Below, one piece after another: positions 12,416 through 23,271 of a DNA stretch of 64,000 bases. The notes beneath the pieces were generated by a model, which ran no database searches, was not told the DNA's origin, and was given only the letters and a program-made list of their open reading frames with translations. Every line of letters begins with the position of its first letter. The first letter of the stretch is position 1. This DNA is from Karalla daura (lineage: Eukaryota > Chordata > Actinopteri > Chaetodontiformes > Leiognathidae), in NCBI GenBank assembly GCA_029224185.1, contig CM055205.1, forward strand, positions 12,909,319 to 12,973,318. The letters are read 5' to 3'. The position numbers and the translations under genes were made by a program.

Positions 12416-14126
12416 TTCGAATGATAAACCTGACTGCAACAACAACACCAAAGTGCACTATTAGAGAGAGCAGAGTTGGGAGGCAGGGTATCTACAAACT
12501 AGTGTAGTGCTTTGGAGTGCAGGTTGAACTTTGCGTGCGACATCTGAGAGAAACGGAAAGAAAGATATCACAAGTTCTGCCGTCACACTTAAAAGTCACT
12601 GAGCTTCATAGAGGGTACTCCTAAACCTATTAGTATGATCACAAAGACCACAGACTGGTTTTAAACCCTATGTGCTAAAAGAGAAAAATACCCTCTTCAT
12701 CTGAACCGGTTGAAAGCTAATATTTATACTGATATACTGTGAATCAGAACAATGTCCTAATTAACATAATATTCTAATTCATTAGCTATGTACTTATCTG
12801 TATTGGGGACATGTAAGTGCACTATTAGAAAGAACACCACCACTTTACAGATGACATGACAATTTCCACTGCTAATTATTGTTGCTTATGCACAATGAAA
12901 CCACTAAACCACTAGAGAGAAAAAAAAATCATTAGCAGATTTTAATTGATGTACATGTACATGTTTTTGCATGCAGGGTCAAATGGAGTCACTTTTCCAA
13001 TTATTTCTTGTTTTTCAGCACAGACCTGTTGTTAACGTGACCGTGTATGTCTAGAGGGTTGTGGATCACAAAAAGGCTTCATCTTGCAAAGCCTGCAGTG
13101 GCACATAGTCCAGAGCACAAATATAGCAATTAGGTAGCCAGAGTTAGCTCTTGTACTTCGATCTGATAAAATGTCAGCTGCAGAATATCAATACACACGG
13201 GTATAATTTTGACGCACTCTTAAAGACTTTGCAGTGAAGAGCTAAGTGGTTAGAAAATAAAGAAATTCCTATAGGGTGAATAGATGCACTGGAGTTGGAA
13301 GCGACAATAAACTATGTATTAATCATTTTATTACTAGTTTGATGAGTGATTTATTCTATTGTCATTGATGATTCCAGTTATGACTTCACAAAGTGTTGTT
13401 ATGATTTATCGTCATGAATTCAGTGTTATTTACAATATGTGCTATCCCTCGCAGCTCTCACATTACGGTTTAATAGTGTTGATAAACAGAAGCCACCTGA
13501 TCTTGGCAATCTGTTTTGTTTTGATCATGAGGTACTGGGCAAATTTAGATTAATTAGCACCAAATGGCAAACTAAATTGAATGAAATGCAGCAATCAGAC
13601 TTGTGGCTGGTATTTAAATGGGGGATGATGACAGAGTGATAGAATGTGTTTGCACCTTTTTTAGTCACAAATTGTTTATTTCACCTCACCATTTAATGAC
13701 CATTAATCCATCAGAGTGTTATTTTTTATTTTTTTTCTCCATGGCAGGTGACCAAGGTTGTATCATTATTCTTCTCATTGTTCTTCTCACAAGATTGTTG
13801 ATGTTTCAGTTACTTTGTCCCTCCATTTTATTAGATATACCTCTTTCTGAATCATTTCAGACTACATAGACACAATCATAAATGTCATAAATCTCATTCT
13901 GTTAATTGAATGACTTTAGAAAAAAAAATCAGTTTTATTAGTTAGTTTTGCTGTGGTTATTTGTAGGGCCATTTTAACCTGCAGTAAAAGTTTAATTCAA
14001 CATTCCTGTATTTTGCATACTGGTTTTATAACTCATGAGTGGCTTTTGACAGAAGAAATAAAATAGAATGACTGAAGTTTCTGGGTTGATTGTGTGCGTG
14101 AGTTGGTAATGTGTTTTACTCAACAG
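12416..14126. other. non-coding stretch, no gene seen
   Basis: This is AT-rich unique DNA. Frames of 64-83 codons near 13359-13869 are not recognisable. A T-rich run lies at 13720-13738 and a poly-A run at 13920. The final bases (14113-14126) form the possible splice acceptor of the exon candidate that follows. Confidence 0.6.
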
Positions 14127-14222
14127 ATTTTACTGAATTGGACTGGGTGGACCTTTGGCAACGTAAACAGCTCATTTTTGCTCGAGTGTTATTGATTGTC
14201 AAGCTCCTGTGCGACTTCACCG
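14127..14222 (+). CDS. possible internal coding exon (unassigned)
   Basis: This 96-bp segment has a good acceptor-like context (GTTTTACTCAACAG ending at 14126) and a near-consensus donor GTGAGT at 14223-14228. One frame is open throughout. It starts with the last two bases of a codon and ends with one base left over, so the exon would be symmetric, phase 1 to phase 1. It encodes 31 whole residues beginning FTELDWVDLWQRKQ and ending LLIVKLLCDFT. The composition is protein-like (two Trp, amphipathic) but I recognise no family. Splice-bounded open segments of this size also arise by chance in 64 kb. No partner exon is identified; the later candidate at 51865 would not continue this frame if spliced directly. 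Confidence 0.22.
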
Positions 14223-14985
14223 GTGAGTTGCCTCGATTTTCTAATCAGGTGTTTGTTGTCGTTGCACCTGCTGTCATGATCTTGAAATCGTTTCAAGAAA
14301 GTCACAAAAACCTATCTCTCTGAGTGCATTAGTCATCATTTCCCTCAAGCTCAACTGTGTGACAACAACTTGAGCCTCCAACTTATGACTGTAGGGGGAT
14401 TGATGTCCAGCCGTGGTCTGGGAGTCCACTCCATCTCTCTCTGCTTTTGTCTGAAGGCTTGCAGACAGGATAGCCTGTCTGCCACTTGGTTGGCACTCTC
14501 AGCTCGTAGTTCAGACATTTGAAACATAATGTCACTATTTCTGGGCTTTATCCAGCCTGATAAGCAGAACTGCAGCTGAGGAGAGGAGACATCTGGTTGC
14601 CAGCCTCCCATTTCACTGTGAGCAGGATTAGGTCCACTGCCTGGAAACAAAACTGTTTTATTCCACCCAACAAACAGCAGACTAGGGGTAGGCTGCGAAA
14701 GATGCTTGTCATTATCCATCTTAAAAGCTCACACAGGCTTTCTGAAGGCTTTTGCCATTCGTTGTTGGCAAACATTCATTTTCAGCATTTCAACAAACAG
14801 TTCTGGCTGTTTTTCTCTTTGCCTCAGCATGAAAGGTCCAGGTCCCTTCACTTCAAATGCCACAGTTGAGATGCTCTTCAAATGCTTGCTTTTTGCCAGG
14901 CCACATTTTTTTACTCTACTTCACTGTAAAGTCCTTTGACAAAAATGAAGAAAAATCCCTAAATGTGAATAGAAAATTGATGTGA

Positions 14986-15525
14986 ATGGTCCGTACAAAT
15001 TTGCTATTTGCAAATTCTAGACACCTAATTTCAGAAGTCTACAGTATGTCCCCCGTTCGCTCCCCTTTGTACTTGAGAAAATACACAGCAAATAAGATAA
15101 TGGAAGGATATAACAGCTACAATTCCTTGAGTAAAAACAAAAACAAAAACAAAGCATACGTCCTATTCCTATGCAGAGGATCTTATTTCCAGGGTCATAC
15201 TACAAAAGCGAAATGGTGGTTTCAGTTCCGGAGTGACTGTGGCAGTTGGCTGATGGAAAGCAAAGACGACAGACATGCACTCATGAACTGGATTGTTATT
15301 TCTGGGTTGCACTGTGCGTCACTTTATTCTCTGTGCTCTGGAAGGTTGGACTGGCATAGTTACTGCTGCCTGCTGGTCATTTTTCCTCTCTCAGTTTTGT
15401 TGTTGGGGACGCTGACTAAGTGCTCCAAATGGATTCTCTTCCTGCCAAGTTCAACCCCCACCCTACCCCAACCCCCCCTTCAGCCACAGCATGCTCTCAC
15501 AACCTTTTTACGTGGTATGAAATAG
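14986..15525 (+). CDS. unassigned 179-codon open frame, probably not a gene
   Basis: This is the longest ATG-to-stop frame in the window. It encodes a Ser/Leu/Trp-containing sequence. A (K-N)n stretch comes from an AAAAAC repeat at 15135-15156. Near residues 118-145 lies a hydrophobic run that could pass as a membrane segment, and the C-terminus is Pro-rich. I recognise no domain or family. The start lacks an obvious Kozak context, no CpG-rich promoter is upstream, and no convincing donor or acceptor pair bounds it. A frame this long is not exceptional in 64 kb of non-coding DNA. It could be part of a lncRNA or pure chance. Confidence 0.08.
   Translation: MVRTNLLFANSRHLISEVYSMSPVRSPLYLRKYTANKIMEGYNSYNSLSKNKNKNKAYVLFLCRGSYFQGHTTKAKWWFQFRSDCGSWLMESKDDRHALMNWIVISGLHCASLYSLCSGRLDWHSYCCLLVIFPLSVLLLGTLTKCSKWILFLPSSTPTLPQPPLQPQHALTTFLRGMK
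15135..15156. repeat. short (AAAAAC)n repeat
   Basis: About three and a half units of AAAAAC lie inside the 179-codon open frame, where they produce an artificial Lys-Asn repeat. Confidence 0.8.
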
Positions 15526-17739
15526 AAATGGGTGACTAGACAATAGATGTTGGGAGATGAGTGTAGAAGAGAGCACAGTCCCTCAGAGTGGAGTTGATGG
15601 CTACAAAGTCAATTCAGGGTGTCACCTCTACCTTGCCAAGTTGGTTTGTGAAGATGAGGCAGGGATTCTGTGATTTGGCTGGGTCGTGAGGCTGTATGTT
15701 TGCCAGAACTAAAAAAAAAAGAAAAAAAGTGTTTAAGTGCTGATCATAATATATGTGTTTTCTAAGCAATAAACTGAAGTCTGGTCTGTGGTCACTGCAC
15801 ATCTGTGCATGTTTATGAGTCCTGGAATCACTTCAGTCTCTTATTTGGACAAAGTAAATGAAGGGCGATGATGAAGGAGATGGCGAGCTGGAGAAAAAGT
15901 GGGAGAGGATATAAAAATTAAACTACATGCTGATGTTTTTTACTTCCTGTTTGTGTTCTTCTGTGATGGGCTGACAGCTGCTGCCAAGACAGGCTTCCAG
16001 TTCAGCAAACATCTGGGCCTCCTCTGCCTGCTAAATGTGTGCAAAAAAACGAGAGACACAGAGAGAGACCAGCTGCATGATAATGCTGGTGTAAAGGTGA
16101 AGGATAAAAATACTGGGGAATACTGTGGGGAAGGAGGTGAGAATACAAAAGAAGCAGGCTCAGGCATATCTCACGGTGGCATCAACAGAGGAGCGAGGGA
16201 AATGTGTCAAAATCTATCTTGTGATTTGAAAGCCAAGATCCTAATTTACATTGCATACATTTCTTTGGAAGTCATAACATTCCTATTTAGACATCCAGAA
16301 ACCTCTCAAAAGGCTCTCGTATTGATTAGGCTTTTAATTTCTTCATGTTTTCCTTATCTACTCTCAGCATTTGGATTTAAATAAATAAATACAAAAAAGA
16401 CTAAATCTGGTGCATATTCCAGGTGGTCCCACATATCTGCATGATGCTAACGTCCACACTTGATTGAATTTTGTTATCTCTGTAATTGTTTTAATCAACC
16501 AATCACAATTAGCCTCCAGGAAAAACAGACTGATTGAGAGGGCAGACGTTTGTTAAAGGCTTGGTTGTGGGTATACGGTGTTTCATTGTCATTCTGATTC
16601 TTCATACTACTTGTTCGTACGGTTTGTTGGGCTCCCCAGCAACCTCATTTTATCTACCAGAAACCAGTGATACCTTTGGGGATGGAATATGTAAGATATT
16701 GGAAGCATGGAAAGACTTACATGAAATATATGAAAAATAACATGTCCCAAAAAATCTTAAACTGTGTAAGCAAACAATTTAGTTACTCCATGCTCCGAGC
16801 AAACGCAGACAGCTTGGATTGGTGTAAATTTGTCAGAATTTTTAAGCATGTAAGAAGTAACTCTTTGGATGAGTTATAGACATCGGCTGCATATCCTTTA
16901 AATCAGACCTCTGAGAATAAGAGATAAATGATCATGAAAGCAATCTGTATTAATGTACAACTCCGGAAAATGACACATCTCTAAACCATGTACATGGTGT
17001 GACAACTTGCCTGTGATTACTATAGCAACTGAATATGTGCTGAAAAAAAAAAGAAAAAGAAAAAAAGACTTCAAGAAAAGAGTGGGAGCCTGAATATGTG
17101 CAATCCTCAGAGAATAAATGAACTTTCCAAGAAAACTAGAGTAATTAATAACTCAAGTGGCATGTAAACAGGCCTTGCACTTTTCTTTGTTTGTGAGGAG
17201 CAGGAGCTATGTTTGTTTTTAGGACCTTGAAATTGCCATGTTATGAAAATGCTCCTCCTTTTCAGGTTGAGTTGAAAATAAATGATGTGTCTAATACTCA
17301 AGAATGTTATGTGGTACATTACTTTATATTCTGTCAGCCTCGTTAAAGATTTTGTTTGAATTCTCTCTTGCCTTTTGTTTGAGGTTTAAATATCCTGTTG
17401 GCAGATGTACTACTTTGTCCAAGGCTATAATCCATCACTGTAGACTCTGCTGTGCCTGTTTTGTGTAACTTTTTTTTCTTTGTGATATTCCATTTATCCC
17501 CAAGGAGAAATTCATGTTTCTCAGTATTCTCTTTTCCAAGAAGGATTAAAAGGAGTGACAGGTACAGAATGCTACTTAGCACGTCTTTTTTTTTTTTTAA
17601 TCCCAAATTACATTGCAGAGTGGGAGACAAAATATGGGATGAGTACATAAATGCACAGCCCAAAAATCTGCTCGCAAGAAAATTAAAATGAAAGTAATTA
17701 TTTGATGTTCCTTTCAATCTTTCTTGTCTACATCAGAGT

Positions 17740-18060
17740 TTCTCTCATTTACATGTTTATTGTCATCAGATAATAAAATAAATGGCAAATTTTGCTTGTA
17801 TTCCATAATCGACTCTGATTTAGTGCAATAATTTGATAATCTAGTCTCGATAGCATTTTGGAATATAATATTTCATTTCCAGCACCCGTTTGGGTAGAAA
17901 TGCTTTGGGAACATTTCTGCCTCTAATTACAACACTCACTGAGTTTCAACTGAAATCATCAGTTTCTGAGACATACGTCATCCCACTTCCAATCGATGGA
18001 TTTCCCATTGTACTGTAGCATTCAGTGCCGTTTATAATTAATGATGATAAACATCAAGTG
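17740..18060. other. repeat-free AT-rich block, possible regulatory element
   Basis: About 320 bp lack simple repeats and coding potential. They contain several TAAT/ATTA cores (e.g. CAGATAATAAAATAAATGG near 17767, CAATAATTTGATAATC near 17826, TCTAATTAC near 17921, TTATAATTAATGATG near 18032). Such composition is common in conserved vertebrate enhancers but also in neutral AT-rich DNA. The call is inference only. Confidence 0.15.
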
Positions 18061-19132
18061 TATATCAGGATGCAGACCAAGGTGATATAAGGAAAATCTC
18101 AATCCAACAACACTATCATTTTGCCAGGACTTACGTGCAGAAGCAGAGATTTTGCTCACCCAGATGTAGAGGTAAATCCCCTAATTAGGTGAAAACACAA
18201 GAACCAACTGGGAACGAACAGACTCCCTCTCTGGCAACTGTTGCACTAAAGGAGGGTGAGGGCTAGTCAAACAATAAAGCCAGGTTAAGCCAGCAGGTCT
18301 TGATGGTAATACCCAGAAAAGTTAACTGCTCTCCTTCTCTAAAAGTTTTTTTTTTTTATAAATGCCTTCTAGACCTCATGTAAGACATATACAAATGTAC
18401 TAATCATATCAAACCACATACCTGAAATATGTACCAATATTAGATACAAATAAGAATATTAGATAAAAAGACAAATATAAGTATCCCTACTGTTACTATA
18501 TTACAGGTGGACAACAATTGTCTTCTAAAGTAGTTATCTGACCGCATCCTTCTACACGTAAAATTGAGTGTGACTATGTACAAGACATTGCAAGTCTACA
18601 CGGTCTCTGGAAATAAGCAAAAACCAAGGTAGCAGGGATGTCTTCCAATCTTCTCTGCACTGGTTTTGGGGCTGCTTTGTGTTGCGAATCCTCTCAAATA
18701 GGGGACTGCAGCTGTGAGACGGCTTCTCTTCGCTCATGTTTCACCATCCAGCTTTGATCTGGATTTTGTCCTGATTGAGGCAACTGCAGAAAAAGTTTGC
18801 AAAGGCAGTTTGTGGCCAGGGCTCTCCAGCACAGCAGTAGGTGGTCCTTTTTTCAGTCTAATCCAAACTGTAGCCATTGTCTTAGGTTTAAACTGCAGTC
18901 TCTTTGTTGAATCAGAGGTGACACCAGTGAACTGCTCCTTTTCTGTAGTGTTGAAGTCGGCAGGCGGTGTTGCATTGAAGTGGTTTCAGATTCTATCATA
19001 TTTTGCAGAGCCAAATACAGAATAGCTCTGGCAATCCCTTTATGGTGCACTGATATAGATGTAATGCCTGGGATCACTATGTTCTGCAGTGTCTGCACCT
19101 TGCTGAATGTTTTCAGGCTTTCATAGTAGTCT

Positions 19133-19210
19133 AATGGTGCGTTTCAATTACACCCTAAAATGCAAAACCTAAATATTGCAAATACAAATTGGGAATGGAA
19201 ACACCCTTTT
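19133..19210. repeat. fold-back repeat motif, possible MITE remnant
   Basis: GGTGCGTTTCAATTAC near 19137 and GGGAATGGAAACACCC near 19191 are imperfect inverted copies of one another, 'GGTG(C/T)GTTTC(C/A)ATTxC', about 40 bp apart. The same GTGTTTCCATTAC motif recurs at 29749 and 29848. I associate this phrase with non-autonomous DNA transposons of fish, but the full element is not evident here. Confidence 0.3.
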
Positions 19211-20682
19211 TCGCTTGTTAAGCCATGTCCGCAACAGAAGTTATCGCAAAGTTCAATGGTTTTCACATTCCCAAATGAACTTTTCTGAAGAAATGCATAA
19301 CCTTCTCCAAGTCCTCCAAGTCATTGGAGGACAGACATTTGGCATAGATTCATTGACTGTCTTGCCTCCTTGCAGTCCTTTCACAAACTTTTCTACTTAC
19401 TTCTTTATATTTAACCTCTCTGTGACCTTTTTTTTTAATACACCAGGATACCCCTAGGGGGCACCCTGGCTATATTGAGGGTAAATACTAAGCACTTGTT
19501 GCACATTTGCTGTATTAATGTTAACAGGGCAACATAGAAGTCTCATTTTCTGCAGATTCGTTATCATGAAATACCGTACAAGGCAGTTAAATGTAATGGT
19601 CTGATTTACCATCATCAAGTAAAGAGTCCCTTCAGTAATGGCCTCTCACAAAGGCCTGTAGGAGACCTTAGAGTCTTCTGTCTCTCTTTACCATAGTAGT
19701 AGCAGAATATTCAAGGACTAAAGGCATTACTCCTCCACTGGCCCCACGCCAATTACATTAAGCTGCAAAGGACTATTTGCTCACTTACTGCAGTGCAGAC
19801 AATGCTTGGCATCTATCTCTCTATTGGCCCATCCACCCTTTTTATTGAGTACTATGAGCCCCATCGTGCTTTTAAAGTTTGGGTTTTCCCCATCTTATAC
19901 AATCTACCATCCTGTGCAGAACTGGCAGTGTTTCCTTATATCACTAGAAATCTCACCACATCTTCAGGGAAAAATAAATAAATAAAGTAAAGTAGAGAGA
20001 TGTCAAGGGGGATTTCAAAGGCCAGGATGGTGGTAGAAAGGATGTAAGGCAGGAAGTTTGTAAGTGCTTGCAAAGAAAAATGTACTACTGTTTCTGTTGT
20101 TCTCTGATTCAGGCTCATATCATAGCTTTGGGTCATATAATCTGCGTTATAATTTTTAAGGGGTGTATTTTCTCTCATCTTTCTCCAACATTTAAGTCTG
20201 GCAGCAGAAATGGATGCAATTATGCAGCCTTCACAGCTTTCCTCCTCGCAAACTGAGTGGCTGATCAATGAGGACACTGAGATCACAAGAGCATGAGGGT
20301 TGGGGGTGTCGCCTGGCTCAGATATGGATCAACTCTAACTTGCCATCTACCAAATAATGCCACAGGGAGTATTGGGATAGTGAAACCCTGCAATAAATCA
20401 ATTTTAGCCCAGCATGTGTGTTGCAATGAGGACTGGGTGTGCAAGGTAGGGGGACAAGGTTGTGAAGGAGAAATCGATCAACATAGATTATCTTAGAGAG
20501 ATTTTTTTTTTCTTTTGGTCTCACTTGTTACACAGAGATAATGAATGAACACACACATGCTCTAACATGGTAAACAGCTGGTTGATAGAGTTGTCACAGA
20601 CCTCCATGTGTGGGCTGTGCTTCTGTATTACGTGTATGTCTACAGGTGGTGCAAAGTCAACACAGGTTTAGATTGGATGTTT
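19211..20682. other. non-coding stretch, no gene seen
   Basis: Frames of 62-116 codons on both strands around 19793-20524 overlap and are not recognisable. Short AATAAATAAATAAAG low complexity lies at 19974-19985. I see nothing else that can be named. Confidence 0.6.
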
Positions 20683-20705
20683 TGTGTGTGTGTGTGTGTG
20701 TGTGT
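20683..20705. repeat. (TG)n microsatellite
   Basis: A short perfect TG run of about 11 units. Confidence 0.9.
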
Positions 20706-20875
20706 TTGTAATTCACAGTCAACATGAGTTAGATAGGAAAGGAGGAGAAAGCTGTGAGAGATAGGAGCCTTGGTCTGCATCTAATGCAAGACTACTCAGC
20801 CAGTCAAGCAAGGACTGCTTATCGTGCCACTAGTACACAAAGGCCACTAGCAAACACACCCGGACATGCAAGCAT

Positions 20876-21036
20876 GCACACACACACACATACACACTCA
20901 TACACATTCACATAAACACACACGCACACACATTAGTGCACATATGAAATTTTCCTGAGGCTGCTCATCCAACCTCTGTTAACAAATGCAGAAATGCATT
21001 CCCTAAATCTGACACACGCAAACACACACACACACA
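20876..21036. repeat. interrupted CA-rich microsatellite region
   Basis: CA runs with ACAT, ACTCAT and ACGC interruptions occur at 20876-20932. A second short CA run lies at 21012-21036. Between them is about 80 bp of unique sequence. Confidence 0.8.
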
Positions 21037-21973
21037 AGTTTGTTCTTTAAGTGTGCAAACAAAGTTGAACTGAGGTGATTTTTTTTTATTTTTATCTGTT
21101 CCATTTACCAGATTTAATAATTTCAAGATGATGAGCTGAGAAATGTAGTTACTCGGTGTATTATTGTGTATTGGCTTTGGGTGGATACTGTGTTTTACAA
21201 CGACACCTACTGATTCAAGGATACCTGTATTAAGAGAATTTATTAATCTTCAAAAAAAAGAGGAAACTGTGGGAAGCAACAGGTTGCATGTCCAGTGCAT
21301 CCATATTTGCAGCCTCCGGTTACCTTGCTGTTGCCTTCACGCTTTTGTGCATGAGATCAAGTGACCTAATCAAAGATAATCCAACCTTCAGCTTCCTGAA
21401 GGTGATTGAAAAATTTCTTGAGTGACAGAGATATCTCACCAGCCAAAAAACCTTCAGAGATGGATACTGCAAGTCTGAATAATTTGCTCATATGGCTTGT
21501 TGATTTGATCTGACTGGTTTCTCTGTGATAGACAGATGGGATGGCAACTGTCTGCCAAATACATTCTCAAAAGTTTTTGCCTTTTGGCCCCTAATTTGTT
21601 GTTAATATCCCAGATGGCTCTGCAGAAAAACCCATCTGGCTCTCCAGGTTAAATCAATTAACCATGTTTTGGAAAATATTAGCAAAGATACAAGAGTTCA
21701 CCTTTGTCGCATTCTCCTCCACTTCCCGCACACATTGACAGGCTTGTGTCATGCATGAGGGCCTTCCTCCCACTGACAGGTTGATCTGTGCTGGCATTTA
21801 TTGATGTGGCCCAAAGCCCGTCCTTAAGCCGCTCTCTGAGATAGTGTCGCCCTGGATGGTGGGGTTGCGGGTGGAGTGGTGGTTGGGGGAGATAAGGCAA
21901 CGTTGCACACGAGTGCTTTGTTTATGATGAAGTGGTCCAGGCAATTACATTAGAGGAACGACGGAAGCCCTGA
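21037..21973. other. non-coding stretch, no gene seen
   Basis: Frames are 73 codons or less and not recognisable. The sequence at 21679-21900 is Pro-codon-rich on the minus strand but has no domain character. I see nothing further. Confidence 0.6.
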
Positions 21974-22014
<41 letters not shown>

Positions 22015-22032
22015 ATCTCTCTCTCTGTCTCT
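21974..22032. repeat. (CT)n microsatellite
   Basis: A CT run of about 29 units, interrupted by ATCT units near 22000 and 22014 and by GTCT at the 3' end. It is a polypyrimidine tract on the plus strand. Confidence 0.95.
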
Positions 22033-22425
22033 GTGACTCTTTGTCAGCCTGCTCACACTTGCGGTTTCTCAAGCGTCACCCTCAGTGTAATGCTATAGGG
22101 GTACCTCTCAAACCTTATCGGACCCGCAGTCAAGGACGGGAACTTTTGTGCCGTCCACCTTTTAATAATGCCTTGCATGGTTCGCCGAGTAAGGGAAGAA
22201 GATTTATGATGTGACAGCCAGAGCACCTGCACACAACGTCTCTCTGTTGAGAGTATCTGTTCGCTCTTTAGTAGGGGCTGTGATTTAGGAGGAGTAATTG
22301 ACTGGAAATGGACTAATGCAGGTGAGATACTTTATGGTCCAAGTGGCGGCTAACTGCACAGGGTCCTTTCTTGATGAAGAAAAGGAAGAATGGAGTAAAG
22401 AGGAGAGTGCTTAAAACATAGTGAA

Positions 22426-22428
<3 letters not shown>
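22033..22428. other. repeat-free block between CT and CA tracts
   Basis: About 400 bp of unique sequence with more balanced base composition than the surroundings, including GGAGGAGTAATTGACTGG near 22290 and a donor-like GCAGGTGAGA at 22318-22327. No protein is recognisable. Regulatory function is possible but unsupported. Confidence 0.2.

Positions 22429-22460
<32 letters not shown>
22429..22460. repeat. (CA)16 microsatellite
   Basis: An uninterrupted CA run. The 75-codon minus-strand frame crossing it is a repeat artefact. Confidence 0.97.
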
Positions 22461-22461
<1 letters not shown>

Positions 22462-23199
22462 CTAAGCCTAAGAAAGTAATTAAATGGTGTAGTGAGGCTC
22501 ACGGCCTCCTCTATTTTTAAAGCAAACAAGATGAATTGCAGGGAAACAAGCTGAATCATTTCAAACCAGTGACACATTTCATCATTTTCAATCAGAGAGA
22601 GAAAAAGAGATGGAAAAAGGAAGGAGGGAGAAAAAACTAGAATAAAGCCTGAATTTTATGTTGAATTACTTATTTATGATTAAGATATGCAATATGATCA
22701 CTCAAGAGTGTAGTCTCTGCAGGAGTTTCTCACGTGAAGCCCCCCCCGCCAATGCTTTGACTGCTCTAATAAAACTATGAATCACATCTTTTTGTATCAC
22801 ACACTGCCTGTACAGTGAGTCATTCTGTGTAAACTGTGGGCTTATGTAAAATATTTTAATGTATTATGAAATATGACTTATCGCAGGATTAGATATCAGC
22901 CAGATGTCAATAGTGTCAATTTTGTTTTATTCATCCTTTATTCTGCTCTCACATCTGGATTCAAATCTTGTCTCAGCTCATTAAACAGCCACAAATAAGG
23001 AAATAATTATGCCCTTATGATGTGCCGCAGCAGAGTCATCGCTGCAGACGATAGCCACGTAGACAAACCTACAGCAGTCCAGATGGACACTGTAGCTTAA
23101 TACCATCATGTCATGGGGTCCATATGTTATTCAGCATCTGAGTTCTGTTTGTTTAGCAGTTAAGCATCTGAAGGTCTCTGGAGATTGTGGGAGTAGGAC
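22461..23199. other. non-coding stretch, no gene seen
   Basis: AT-rich unique DNA with a C7 run near 22741 and a GAGAGAAAAAG purine-rich segment near 22594-22635. I see no coding or RNA feature. Confidence 0.6.
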
Positions 23200-23271
23200 G
23201 AGAGAGAGAGAAGGAGTGACAGAGAGAGAGAGAGAGAGAGAAAGAGATAGAGAGAGAGAGGCAGAGGAGAG
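23200..23271. repeat. (GA)n microsatellite, interrupted
   Basis: GA runs at 23200-23210, 23219-23240 and 23249-23260 are joined by GGAGTGAC, AAAGAGATAG and GCAGAGGAGA interruptions. Opposing frames of 82 and 108 codons (Glu-Arg and Ser-Leu repeats) are artefacts. Confidence 0.93.

Larger units (their letters stand above)
14223..19132. other. non-coding stretch with several unassigned open frames
   Basis: The longest frame of the window (179 codons, 14986-15525) lies here and is listed separately. Other frames of 60-160 codons (e.g. 15899-16384, and 17343-17717 on the minus strand) cross poly-A or poly-T runs and are not recognisable. A repeat-free AT-rich block spans about 17740-18060. A 46-bp splice-bounded segment on the minus strand (18135-18180) and a region open in several frames (18552-19098) are treated as findings. 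I see no RNA gene. Confidence 0.55.

Noticed and set aside
16534..16740. 68-codon frame with a signal-peptide-like N-terminal hydrophobic stretch
   Set aside because: One hydrophobic run in a short frame is weak evidence. No Kozak context, cleavage-site pattern or homologue is evident.
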